A stretch of 64,000 nucleotides of DNA, from NCBI GenBank assembly GCA_003254925.1, contig QANZ01016320.1:108478-172477 (forward strand), in the 5' to 3' direction. Each line of letters opens with the position of its first letter. Position 1 is the stretch's first letter. Positions 22,506 to 32,953 of the stretch are shown piece by piece. The notes beneath the pieces are model-generated. The model was given only the letters and a program-made list of their open reading frames with translations, did no database searches and was not told the DNA's origin. A program made the translations under genes and the position numbers. This stretch comes from Chamaecrista fasciculata (lineage: Eukaryota; Streptophyta; Magnoliopsida; Fabales; Fabaceae).

Positions 22506-24175
22506 TAACAAATCTATGAGAATTTTAATTTAAAAATAATTTAAGTATATTTAATTAATTTTTTCTTCTATTATAAAAGTTCAACCATTTCTTTACGGAC
22601 TTGCATCCTCATCCATACATTTTCTTACAGTTAGACAATTTGAAAAGAGTTGAAAAAAATAAAACACAAATTTTCATAAACATTGAAAATTAATGTACGA
22701 AAGTATATGGATTCTTAATTACAGATGATCCAATTCTCTTCCTATCACATCCACTCATCTTAAAAAAAGGTTCTAACAATAAATTTTATTAGTTGCATGT
22801 ATTTTTTTAAGTGAAAATTTAATCATTGAAATATTTCAGCAAATTCATTCCTCCCATTTTAATATAAGTTTTGCGTTATCATCCATTTTCTTTATTTATT
22901 TTTTCTCTTTTCTATCCTCTCTCATATTTACCATCGCAATTTTTTTAACAAAAACTATATTTTATTAATGAAAACTCAAGCCTTAAATATTCACTCTCTC
23001 CTTAAGAAAATCCTTTCAATGTTTGTGCTGCGCATTCATGTTTAAATAATACTAAGTGATAAGTGATTGTGAAATCACTGAATAGTATTTTTGCTATATT
23101 ATCCTTCAATACGTGAATGGTACTTCGCAAGTTGCACATTTACATTACCTCTAATGCTGTAACAATTGGCTAGAAGATGACGTTATTATAGAAAAGTAAT
23201 CAATTTCTAGAACCAAACGGAATAAAATCAATCAAGTTTCAAGGGTGAGAAAAGAAATAAAAAAGGATAAACACGTTGAAAATTCCCCACCTATCCGTGC
23301 GTACATCGATTTGTTTAACGACCAAGTAATTTTATGGCATGTGATAACCATTTTCTATACACGCCCATCCAATTTTAATCAGATTATACTAACTTTTATT
23401 AATAACTTACAATTACTCCATAAAATTAGCAGTTTTAGCTAACCAGTAAAATAATTTTCAATGAGATAATTGGTAGTGCATTAAATTTTTTTTTTCCAGA
23501 TTTACCGTTAACAATTTTGAATATGGATAATATATACTTAAAAACTTTCCAAAAAATTAGTATAAACTATAAAGAGAATACTAAATCTTAAAAATATATT
23601 TTTGAGCACATAATAATTTTAATAAAAACTTATTGTTTTCTGAATCTGATCATTTTCTAATTTTTGTTACTTTACAAAATGTGTATATTTTAAAAATAAA
23701 AGTGAAATATACGGATTTAAACATTTCTCTAAACAATAACGATATAATATCCATGTTGCATCCGGTTTTAGAAACATAATGCGTGGCTAAGAAAATGTCC
23801 AACAAAGTGGTACAATGCAACGCAAGAATCCGACACTAAACAGTAAAGTTAAGTATGAACTCTCTCAATCTAATTTGAAATTGTGAATTTTACATCCCTT
23901 CTCTGAGATGATATAAGGCTGATCACGTGGTTATTTGAAATTGTGAATTATTTTTGAAATTTTCTAAGTTATCCAATATTCACGTTCTTATCCGCAAAGC
24001 ATAACCTATAGCCGGTCAAAGATTGTTTATTTTAAAAAATATTAAAAAAATAAAGTTATGGAAATTTTTCACAAATTAACGGAAGCATTCATGCCGAGAA
24101 AGTGTTTGGATCAGTTACGGTGAGTCAGCTTTATAAATTGTGTGTAGTCGATCACGGCTCCACCAATCAAACCCG
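22506..24175. other. Intergenic DNA upstream of TPS11
   Basis: AT-rich with no supported gene. A CCAATCA box lies at about 24161-24167, close to the TATA box of the next gene. Confidence 0.5.
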
Positions 24176-24182
24176 TATAAAA
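24176..24182 (+). promoter_or_regulatory. TATA box of the TPS11-like gene
   Basis: TATAAAA, with a CCAAT box about 15 bases upstream. It would set transcription near 24205-24212 and give a leader of about 230 bases. Confidence 0.55.
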
Positions 24183-24226
24183 ACTGGGTCGGTTTGCCTT
24201 CGTGCTTATCCACATAGCTAGCTGTA

Positions 24227-24307
24227 ATGGAAGGTGTATCAGTATCTTGGATTTCCATTACTCCAAGATTTTTCATCTTAATTCCAATCTTCAACGCCTA
24301 TCTATAA
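24227..24307 (+). CDS. Candidate upstream ORF in the TPS11 leader, 26 codons
   Basis: ATG at 24227 in GTAATGG context, stop TAA at 24305-24307, 134 bases before the main start. The peptide begins MEGVSVSWISITPRF and is not recognised. If transcription starts after the TATA box at 24176, the uORF lies in the mRNA and could reduce translation of the main ORF. Whether it is conserved or translated cannot be seen here. Confidence 0.35.
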   Translation: MEGVSVSWISITPRFFILIPIFNAYL

Positions 24308-24441
24308 TTATCTCAACCTGAAAATTAAGATAAAATCAAATCTTCCACACCCACAAACAAAATCTCCCTTTTACCTTTTCTTCAACAACTCCGGCTAGTT
24401 TTTCTCCTTAAAAATTTGATTTTTTTTTTCTTCCCCGAACA

Positions 24442-27245
24442 ATGCTTTCGAGATCTTGTTTAGACCTATTGAATTTGGTATCCGTCGACGATTACAGCGC
24501 GCTGAGTCGGATCCCGAGAGTCATGAAGGTACCGGAGTTCGCAACCGCCCACGACGAACACGCCGATTCCGGTTCTGGATCCGACGACGTCGTTTCGTGT
24601 GCTCCTCAGGAACGAAGAATCATAGTGGCGAACCAACTTCCGGTGAAGGCGTTTCGCGACGGCGACACCAAGAAATGGAATTTCGAATTAGACAGTGATA
24701 GTTTAGTTCTGCAACTGAAAGATGGATTCCCGTCCGACGTGGAGGTTTTGTATGTGGGATCCCTGAAGGCGGAGATCGAGGCCTCCGAACAAGAACACGT
24801 GGCTCAGGTTTTACTGGATAAATTTCGTTGTGTACCCACCTTTTTGCCTTCTGAAATTCACAATAGGTTCTACCATGGATTCTGCAAGCATTACCTATGG
24901 CCTCTGTTTCACTATATGTTACCTATGTCGCCTAGCCACGGTGCGCGTTTTGATCGCTCTCAGTGGCAAGCTTATGTCTTGGCTAATAAAATTTTCGCCG
25001 ATAAGGTAACGGAGGTTATAAACCCGGACGAGGATTACGTTTGGATCCATGATTATCATCTCATGGTGTTGCCGACGTTATTGAGGAAACGGTTCCACCG
25101 AGTCAAGCTTGGATTTTTCTTGCACAGCCCGTTTCCGTCCTCGGAAATCTATAGAACTATTCCCGTTCGTGATGATATCCTTCGAGCCTTTTTGAATTGT
25201 GATTTAGTGGGATTCCACACGTTTGATTACGCGAGGCATTTTTTGTCCTGTTGTAGCAGGATGTTGGGTCTTGATTACGAGTCCAAGAGGGGTTACATTG
25301 GATTGGATTATTACGGTCGAACCGTGACGATTAAGATCCTGCCCGTCGGGATTCACATGGGTCAGCTTGAATCGGTGTTGTCGCTTTCTCCGACGGCAGA
25401 GAAGATCAAGGAATTGAAGAAGCGTTTCGAGGGGAAAATCGTGATCTTGGGCGTGGATGACTTTGATTTGTTCAAAGGTATAGGCTTGAAGTTCTTAGCA
25501 CTGGGACAATTGTTGGATTTGCACGAGGAGTTAAGGGGACGAGTGGTTTTAGTTCAGATTCTGAACCCTGCTAGGAGTAGAGGCAGAGACATTCAAGATG
25601 TTAAAGAAGAGATCAATGGTATTGCTAACGACATCAACCAAAGATATGGCAAACCAGGGTACCAGCCAATTGTTTTCATCAATGGCCCAGTTTCAACGCA
25701 GGAGAAAGCAGCCTACTACGCCATTTCTGAATGCTGCGTTGTGAATGCCGTGAGGGATGGGATGAACTTGGTTCCTTATGAGTACACTGTTTGTAGACAG
25801 GGAATTTCTGCCTTGGACAAGGCACTTGGGAATGTGGATGATTCCGAAAGGCCTAAACAGAGCGTGATCGTTGTGTCGGAATTCATAGGGTGCTCGCCGT
25901 CGTTGAGCGGAGCCATCCGGGTGAATCCGTGGAACATCGACGACGTCTCGGAGGCCATGAATCTGGCCATCACAATGCCAGAAGCAGAGAAGCATTTGCG
26001 TCACGAGAAGCATTATAAGTACATTAGCTCCCATGATGTTGCTTATTGGGCTAGGAGTTTTGATCAGGATTTAGAGAGAGCCTGTAGAGAGCATTACCTT
26101 AAGAGGTTTTGGAAAGTGGGGTTAGGCTTGGGGTTCAGAGTTGTGGCTCTGGATCCGACATTTAGGAAGCTTTCAGTGGATAACATGGTCTCAGCCTATA
26201 GAAACACAGAGAATCGTTTGATCCTTCTGGACTATGATGGTACTATGTTGCCACAGGCCTCCATTGACAAAACTCCAAGCAATGAGGTCATATCTGTGTT
26301 GAATTGTCTATGTAGTGATCCCAGAAACATGGTTTTTATAGTGAGCGGAAGGGATAAGAATTGCCTAAGCAAGTGGTTCTCTTCATGTGAGAGGCTGGGT
26401 CTCTCGGCCGAGCATGGTTACTTCACCAGGTAACATTGGAATATTGAATTTAAATGTCACAAGAATAATTGTAAGTGGTAAATGTTTTTAGTGTATCAAA
26501 TTTGGTTGTTTTTGGTTTTGGCAGATGGAGCAGTGATTCTCCTTGGGAGACTTGTGGATTGACGATGGATTTTGATTGGAAAAAGATAGTGGAACCTGTG
26601 ATGGCGCTTTATACAGAAGCAACCGATGGTTCTTTCATTGAACTAAAGGAAAGCGCGGTGGTTTGGCACCATCAAGAAGCTGACCCTCATTTTGGATCAT
26701 ATCAAGCCAAAGAGCTTCTTGATCACCTCGAGAGTGTGCTTGCCAATGAGCCAGTAGTTGTCAAAAGGGGACAACATATTGTGGAAGTAAAACCTCAGGT
26801 ACTGTACTGCTAACAAAAGCATACTTATTAAAACAAGTTTAATCGAAAAACACTTGTTTGATTTGCTCGTTGTAATGGGTGTGATATTTGGTTGATGCAG
26901 GGTGTGAGCAAAGGTATAGCAGTGGAAAATCTGATCTCAACCATGAGAAGAGAGGGAAAATCTCCAGATTTTCTGTTGTGCATAGGAGATGATCGATCAG
27001 ATGAAGATATGTTTGAGAGTATTGCACGCACAGTTTCAATTTCAAATACAACACTGCCTGAGATAGCGAAAGTGTTTGCATGCACAGTAGGTCAGAAACC
27101 AAGCATGGCAAAATACTATCTGGATGATACTTATGAAGTCATAAGGTTGCTCCGAGGACTAGCTGCTGCTTCACCAGCACCAACCATAGATTCTAAACTC
27201 TCTCCGGATTTGGATTGGCATGAGGAACCTTTACAGAAAAGTTAG
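24442..27245 (+). CDS. TPS11: Class II trehalose-6-phosphate synthase-like protein, TPS11 type, 3 exons
   Basis: Exons 24442-26429, 26525-26798 and 26901-27245 join in frame to 868 residues, close to the usual 860 or so for class II TPS. The N-terminus LLNLVSVDDYSALSRIPRVM and overall wording are closest to Arabidopsis TPS11. Residues about 58-545 form the glycosyltransferase 20 (UDP-glucose/glucose-6-phosphate) domain with HDYHLMVLP, FLHSPFPSSEIYR and RDGMNLVPYEY. Residues about 590-850 form the HAD phosphatase-like domain with both motifs intact: LDYDGT (596-601) and GDDRSDED (783-790). The two-intron structure with one very long first exon is typical of class II genes. Class II proteins generally show little or no catalytic activity and are thought to act in sugar signalling; that is family knowledge. 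No frameshift or stop was seen. Confidence 0.95.
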
Positions 27246-27398
27246 AACTGATGTTAGACAACAATCTTTTGTACAGATTTTGATACTTACTTTCCCATAG
27301 GTTGATTTGAAAAGTCCATACTAAGAAATCTACAGTTAGATGATTCATGTTCTACACAAGAATTGAAGTTCTTTCTCTATGCAAAGAAACCATTCCTA

Positions 27399-27404
27399 AA
27401 TAAA
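27399..27404 (+). terminator. Poly(A) signal of the TPS11-like gene
   Basis: AATAAA 154 bases after the stop codon, the first exact match downstream. Plant poly(A) signals are loose, so other sites may also be used. Confidence 0.4.
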
Positions 27405-28065
27405 ACAAATTAGTTTCAGCATTCAGCAACTAACAAAGTATCTTTAATTTGGTCACTACAGTGATCCAAGTGGGTGGGTGAATTAGGTCTTGACAACTGC
27501 CAATAGCTCCTAACTTGCTTATTTTCTGACTCTCAAAAAAGCTACTATTATGGGGAGTGAAAATTTAAGAGTAGCAAGCAAGCTCTTAGATACCCATTAT
27601 GAGGCTGTAGAAATGCAGTCAAATTAAATGAGATCACATGTATAATATGGAGAGTCCGAGACAGAATCTTTTGAGTTCTATAATAGACTGCCAAATACAG
27701 TTTTACTTGCAAAGAGAATTTAATGAATTTGTCAGAGATTCATGAGTATCTTGACAATTAACATAGAAGCCGTTTATTCATTCAATTAGATCTGTAAACA
27801 ACGTAGAGTTAGGAGCTGGAAATTGGAAATCAAGTTGTAACATGAGTAGCACTCTGCACTGCCATTTGCTTTGTGGTATTTCGGATGTCATAGTATTTTG
27901 ATTGAGAGTTGTGCGGAAGCTTCAAAATAAATGCATTCTTGAGAAACTTAATTAGATACTTGCTTGAACTTTATTGTAGCCTTGTAGGTGGGAGGAAATT
28001 TTCATCTAGGAAGCTCCAATTCAATTACGATATCACTTTCCATTGGCAGTAACTAAAAATCCAGT
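27405..28065. other. Intergenic DNA downstream of TPS11
   Basis: No gene or repeat recognised. Confidence 0.4.
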
Positions 28066-28066
28066 T

Positions 28067-28270
28067 AAGCTTAGTTGATATAGGAGGTTTATGAGTGGCT
28101 TCGAAGTTGAGAAAACTTTGATTCAAATCTAAAAGTATTTATGAAATTTTTGAGTGATTCAGTTCTAGTGCGATTAGTTTGCTAATGTGAATTTGAATTG
28201 AAAATTTGAAATCAAATTTCTAAATTTAGAAATACAATGAAAATTTATCTGAAAGTGAGAGGCAAGCGGC
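28067..28270 (+). mobile_element. Possible tRNA-derived SINE, family 3
   Basis: Plus-strand head with an A-box-like GCTTAGTTGATATAGGAGG at about 28070 and a B-box-like TTGATTCAAATC at 28119-28130, spaced as in a tRNA. The body is AT-rich and its 3' end is unclear, so the right border is approximate. Confidence 0.5.
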
Positions 28271-28701
28271 TTAGCAGCACCTTTTTTTGAAAAAAAAAAA
28301 AAAATTGCTTTGATTTCGTGAATAATGTATCCTTTCTTCCTTCCCTATTATCCAAACCCTTGAATGAAGAAGGTTCGTTTCAGTAATATCATGAAAGGCT
28401 ATGATTGCTTCAACTTTTCCAACATATCATGAATGAAAGGCTTCATGAGACTACAAAACCGAGTTATCCTATCCATGCCTAAATCCTTTACTTCACTCAT
28501 TAATTTTTCTCCCATTTGGGTATAACATGTTATTAGATATATTGACATGTCAAGGAGTGAAAACTACTGATTCCAAGTTTTTCTACATAAGGCAAGGATA
28601 AGAATTTTAGTTTGCTTGCTGTTTAAGATTGCCATAACTAGCTATCATCTGTCATTTTCTCACAGCAAAAGATGAAACATTGAAACAAGATGCGGGGTAG
28701 T

Positions 28702-29326
28702 AGGGGTGTTCAAAACCGAATCAAACCAAACTGAACCGAAGCAAAACCGAACTAAACCGATTAAATGAGCGGTTTGGTTTGGTTAGAAATGCATTAAATT
28801 TGAATAGTTTGGTTCGGTTAACAATTTAGACATACAATTAATGGAACCGAACGCTAGTATTTATGTATAGCTATTTTTATTTATATTGTGTTACATGTGA
28901 TTACATTTAATAAAAAAACTACTAATTTTTTTTATCATCATTTGATTTTATCATATTTTTTATTATGTTATCTTATTGAATCATAAAAAAAAAAAATTTA
29001 TCTTAAACAACGACTAACTACTATTCTTCGTCATGCAATTTTATCCTCTCAAATCTCAAATCTTATTTTATTATTTTTTTATCTATTCTATAAATTACAA
29101 TTACTACTCCAAATCACTATTTTTTTCTTTCTAATTTTATAATTAATTAATAAAAACAACTAATAAGTTTGTTAACCGCTCAAATCGCCTGTTTATTGGT
29201 TTGGTTTGGTTTGGTTAAACAAATTATTTTTATCCGCTTGGTTAATAATTACTTCAAACCAATGTGAGCGGTTCGATTAAAAATCTTATTCATAACCGCT
29301 TAAACCGCCCAAAAAACACCCCCACA
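28702..29326. mobile_element. hAT-like MITE, AGGGGTGTTCAAAACCG ends
   Basis: The left end AGGGGTGTTCAAAACCGAA and the right end GCCCAAAAAACACCCCCACA are inverted. Repeated CCGAACCAAAC-type and GGTTTGGTTTGG phrases lie inside both ends. GGGTAGT lies directly on both sides (28695-28701 and 29327-29333). About 625 bp, non-coding. Terminal sequence and 7-8-bp duplication fit hAT. Confidence 0.75.
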
Positions 29327-29333
29327 GGGTAGT

Positions 29334-30150
29334 GGGTAGTCTATTTTGATTTTTGAACTTAGGAAAGATTTGGTTCATATCAAATGTTGGCCTAATCATA
29401 TTAGAGGATGAAGACTGCAAGTTTCTTGATACTAATTAACTTCATTCTTCTTAAATTAGAGGGCTTAATATGACTGTACCTTAACATCAATGACATGATA
29501 TACAAAATTATTCTTAAAAAATATTAATAAGTATAGTTGAGTCAGTCAAGGCAAGCTCAGCATATTTCTTTCACCATCACATATTCACAATGGATATGTT
29601 ATATTTAGTAGTGACTAATTGATTATTAATCTGGCCAATGACATATCGTGATTGAAGATGACATAGCCCGTGCCATGTCAGCAGAAAATTTGGGATGCCA
29701 AAAGCCCAAAATAATGAAATATAGAATGAGGTAAAAAGTATATGACATGGAAATGAAATATCAATAATGTGACTGACCCGATTGGGGCCATATATTAGGA
29801 TGTTCATATTGGAATTAAAATTGAAACCCAATAACATCACTAAGTGGGCTCATTTCAGAACACTTTAAATGGGCTCCGGAGATATGCATGTAAATTTGTC
29901 TAAAAAAACCCACTCAAATAATAGTAATGTTATCCCGAAGAAAAAAAAAAAATTTTATCATACTATTGGCCGAAATAGTAATACTAATTAAACTTTCTGG
30001 ATAGACCAGTTTAACCAATTAGACTTTGATTCGATCTGAAGAAAATTCTAAATTGTTTGATTAAAAAGAATTGCCAAGAACGAATAAAACTATTTAGTTA
30101 AATGGTTCAACTGATAAGAGAAAAATAATTGTATTACAATATGGATGGTT
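29334..30150. other. Intergenic DNA
   Basis: No supported gene. An open frame at 29840-29577 (minus) has no recognisable family. Confidence 0.4.
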
Positions 30151-30151
30151 T

Positions 30152-32136
30152 TTTTTTGGTAGGAAAACAGGCTCAAGGAAGGCCCAAGAGCCAAACAAAA
30201 GAACAAGAAAAGAAACAAAAAAACGCAGCAAAACGAAAATACAGAGAGAACCTAAAGCAGCAGAAACACGATCCCTAAAGCAGCAGAAACACGATCATGG
30301 AGGCTTCACCCATCGCGAGTCACCAACCCCCAAGCGATCACGAAGGAGCAGAGAAGCCATCGACGCCAGCGGGAGATCAAGCCGAACGGTTTCCCGGACA
30401 TCTCCCCGCTCACAGCCAAGATTCGCCAGAAAGTCCGCGCACGCGTTAGCCTCCCGCCAACGATGTACGATGCTCCAGCGACGGAATCGAGCCAGACACA
30501 GCTTAATCTCCACGAGAAGGCTGTAGATTTCCGTGATAGTCGAGGAATCGCAGCACACAGCATTTACTAGCACAAGGGAGTCGCATTCTATCTCGACACA
30601 CAACACCCCGTACTCCGCCGCCAGCTTCAAACCCTCAAGGAGCCCCCAAGCCTCGGACATGAGGACTGAACAGGTGCCGAGGAACTTGTGGAAACCAACA
30701 ACCCAGCAGCCGTTCTCATCCCTGATAAGACCGCCACAGCCCGCCGTCAGGGATTCCCGGCGGACCGCTCCATCAGTGTTCAACTTAACCCATCCTTGTT
30801 TGGGAGTGCTCCAAGCAACCTGGACCTCCATCAGAGGTAAATTTGCATCACTCAACCTTAAATCCAGTTTCCCTCTGTCATAGTCAATAAGCGTGCATTT
30901 AATAATTTCTGCAGGCATATGAGGCTTCCTTGTATCAGAGTTGTGGACATCAGCATTTCTCCAATTCCAAATCTTCCAGACAGCCACCGACCAAATCCGG
31001 TTCCAGGTAAATTCGCCACCTGAAGCAAAATTATTATTTAAGTTAGATAAGACCCAATTAGTGTGATCTGACCCAAAAAAGTCCCCCATATGTCTGGAAT
31101 CAATTAAGGAACCCCAAACAGTAGAGGCCACATGGCAGTCACGAAGGACATGGAGAGAAGTTTCAATCATATTAGGACAATTTTTACACCAAGGCAGTCC
31201 CCCAAACCATTTATTACATAGCTCATTAGTTAGAATCCTATTATGAGCAAGAAGCCAAATGAAATGTCTAGTCCTTTCAGGGATATCAAGTTTCCAAATT
31301 TTAGTAAATAGCTGATTTTTGGGGTAATTTTTGGTCATAATTGTATATGCAGATCTAACAGTAAAGTCCCCATTACTAGACCCTCCCCAGACACAAAGGT
31401 CCCTCCCCTTAGATTCTGAAGGGCAAGGCTCAGAATAGAAGGTCCTAATATGATCCTGATTAAGCAGAGAACTAAGGTAATCCAAGTTCCAACAACCATC
31501 CTGCCTAGTAAGGTCTTTTACACAAGAAGAGACCTTATTAAAAGGAATAGACATTCTAAGATTATGAATTAATGGCTCCTCTCTGCTGCCCCAGTTATCA
31601 AGCCAAAATCTAGTTCTCTCCCCATCACCAACAATCCATTTTTGTCCTTGTTCTAAATAAGGCCAGAGCTTAGCAACCTCTTTCCAAAAGATGGAGTCAC
31701 TATTTTTCACAATAATATCCCTCTTTAAATCACAGCCTCTGCCATATTTACCAATAAGGACTCTACTACATATATTATCAGGTTGAGATTTAATTTTCCA
31801 GCCAATTTTCATAAGAAAAGAGTCATTCATAGCCGTAAGGCGTTTAATTCCTAAACCCCCAGAGTCTTTATTTTTGCACAAGGTATCCCAGTTAACTGTG
31901 TGGGCCTTCCGGCTATTGTTATCATGCCCCCAAATAAAATTTCTTTAGATTTTTTCAATATCAAGACAAACAGACTTAGGAATTCGAGTTGATTGCATAG
32001 AGTAGTAGAGAATAGAAGATATACCGATTTAGCCAAAGTAACACGACCCGCAAAGGATAAACATTTAGCTTTCCAACCTGCAAGTTTAGAATTCACTCTA
32101 TCCACAATACGACCTGCTTTCCAACCTGCAAGTTTA
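30152..32136 (-). mobile_element. 5'-truncated LINE (L1-type), 3' half
   Basis: Minus-strand L1 copy with a short A tail (T run at about 30150-30160), a 3' UTR holding a tandem 22-base duplication (about 30250-30297), and the C-terminal part of ORF2. The upstream end lies in the last part of the reverse transcriptase region (SKLAGWKAKCLSFAGRV), where a 21-base block is repeated 48 bases apart (32068-32088 and 32116-32136). No clear target-site duplication. Confidence 0.9.
30295..32105 (-). pseudogene. LINE ORF2 remnant: end of RT, zinc-binding and RNase H domains
   Basis: The last 528 codons (31881-30295) are open. They carry the zf-RVT region (FIWLLAHNRILTNELCNKW, then CKNCPN and a distant H..RDC) and an RNase H domain with all four acidic residues: NTDGA, the SEAWG glutamate, ECDS and NACADFLA. 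The frame before it (32105-31851) encodes the end of the reverse transcriptase and is joined by a frame change near 31870. RT catalytic motifs are absent because of 5' truncation. The long intact frame suggests a fairly recent insertion. Confidence 0.85.
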
Positions 32137-32139
32137 AAA

Positions 32140-32660
32140 TTTCATTGTCACTAACATTGATGTTAGTTGTCTATAAATTCAATCGCAATTCATCCATTTT
32201 TAAAAATTATTGATGATAATACAAAAAGAAAAAAAGACATCAAATAATAATGCAAGATGTAGTCATGTAGAGTTATGATGGCGGATAAGTTGTGTACTTT
32301 AATTTTGTCAATTCAAAATACCTAGCATACAAAATTAATGATATCTCGGGATTAAAATAAAATTCGAAATATAATCCACGATTACATTTATGGATTGGTC
32401 GGTGAGCTTCCAAAGATTAGGCAGTACGGTTTTAATATATATAGAATATTGAGGGAATGCTCAAATTGATCTCAAATGTATGTGTTTAGATTTATTTTGA
32501 TCCAAAATGTTTTAGAAGTCTCATCAATATTCAATATTTTTATTTTAGTCTCAAACAAACAACTCAATATAATTATATTTATCTCGTTTAAAGTTTGAAT
32601 ATGATAAATTTGAAATCATGTAATGCTTTTTATGAGTTTTTTTTATTTATCGTGAATATT
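32140..32660. other. AT-rich intergenic DNA
   Basis: Nothing recognised except the purine tract at its right end, described with the LTR remnant. Confidence 0.4.
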
Positions 32661-32662
32661 CA

Positions 32663-32946
32663 AGGGGGAGTATTGTAAATAATTATGTTTGTGAATATTC
32701 ACATTTGTCTCTTGGTATTCTCCATGTTTAGAAGTTTGTATTTTCCTTTAGTTTCTCTATGCACATGAATATCTTATCCTTTCATAATGTACATTAATTT
32801 AGATTCATCTCCCTTGTATATCCTTTAGCCTATAAATAGAGGCTTTAGGGTTTGATGTAACTAAGTAATTTCAGTGGATAATAAGAATTACACTTCTCCT
32901 ACTTTTCTTTCAACTTTGAGTACTCTTATACCATATATTTTACAAC
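32663..32946 (+). mobile_element. Ty1/copia-type LTR remnant (fossil)
   Basis: A purine tract AAGGGGGAG is followed directly by a TG-starting, about 270-bp sequence. That sequence holds a TATA box context CCTATAAATAGAGGC and ends in CA just before the foldback element at 32954. This is the usual order of polypurine tract and 3' LTR. No internal coding region and no partner LTR are seen in the window, so the element is broken and old. Family assignment rests on LTR size and the GGGGGAG tract. Confidence 0.55.
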
Positions 32947-32953
32947 ATGTTAA

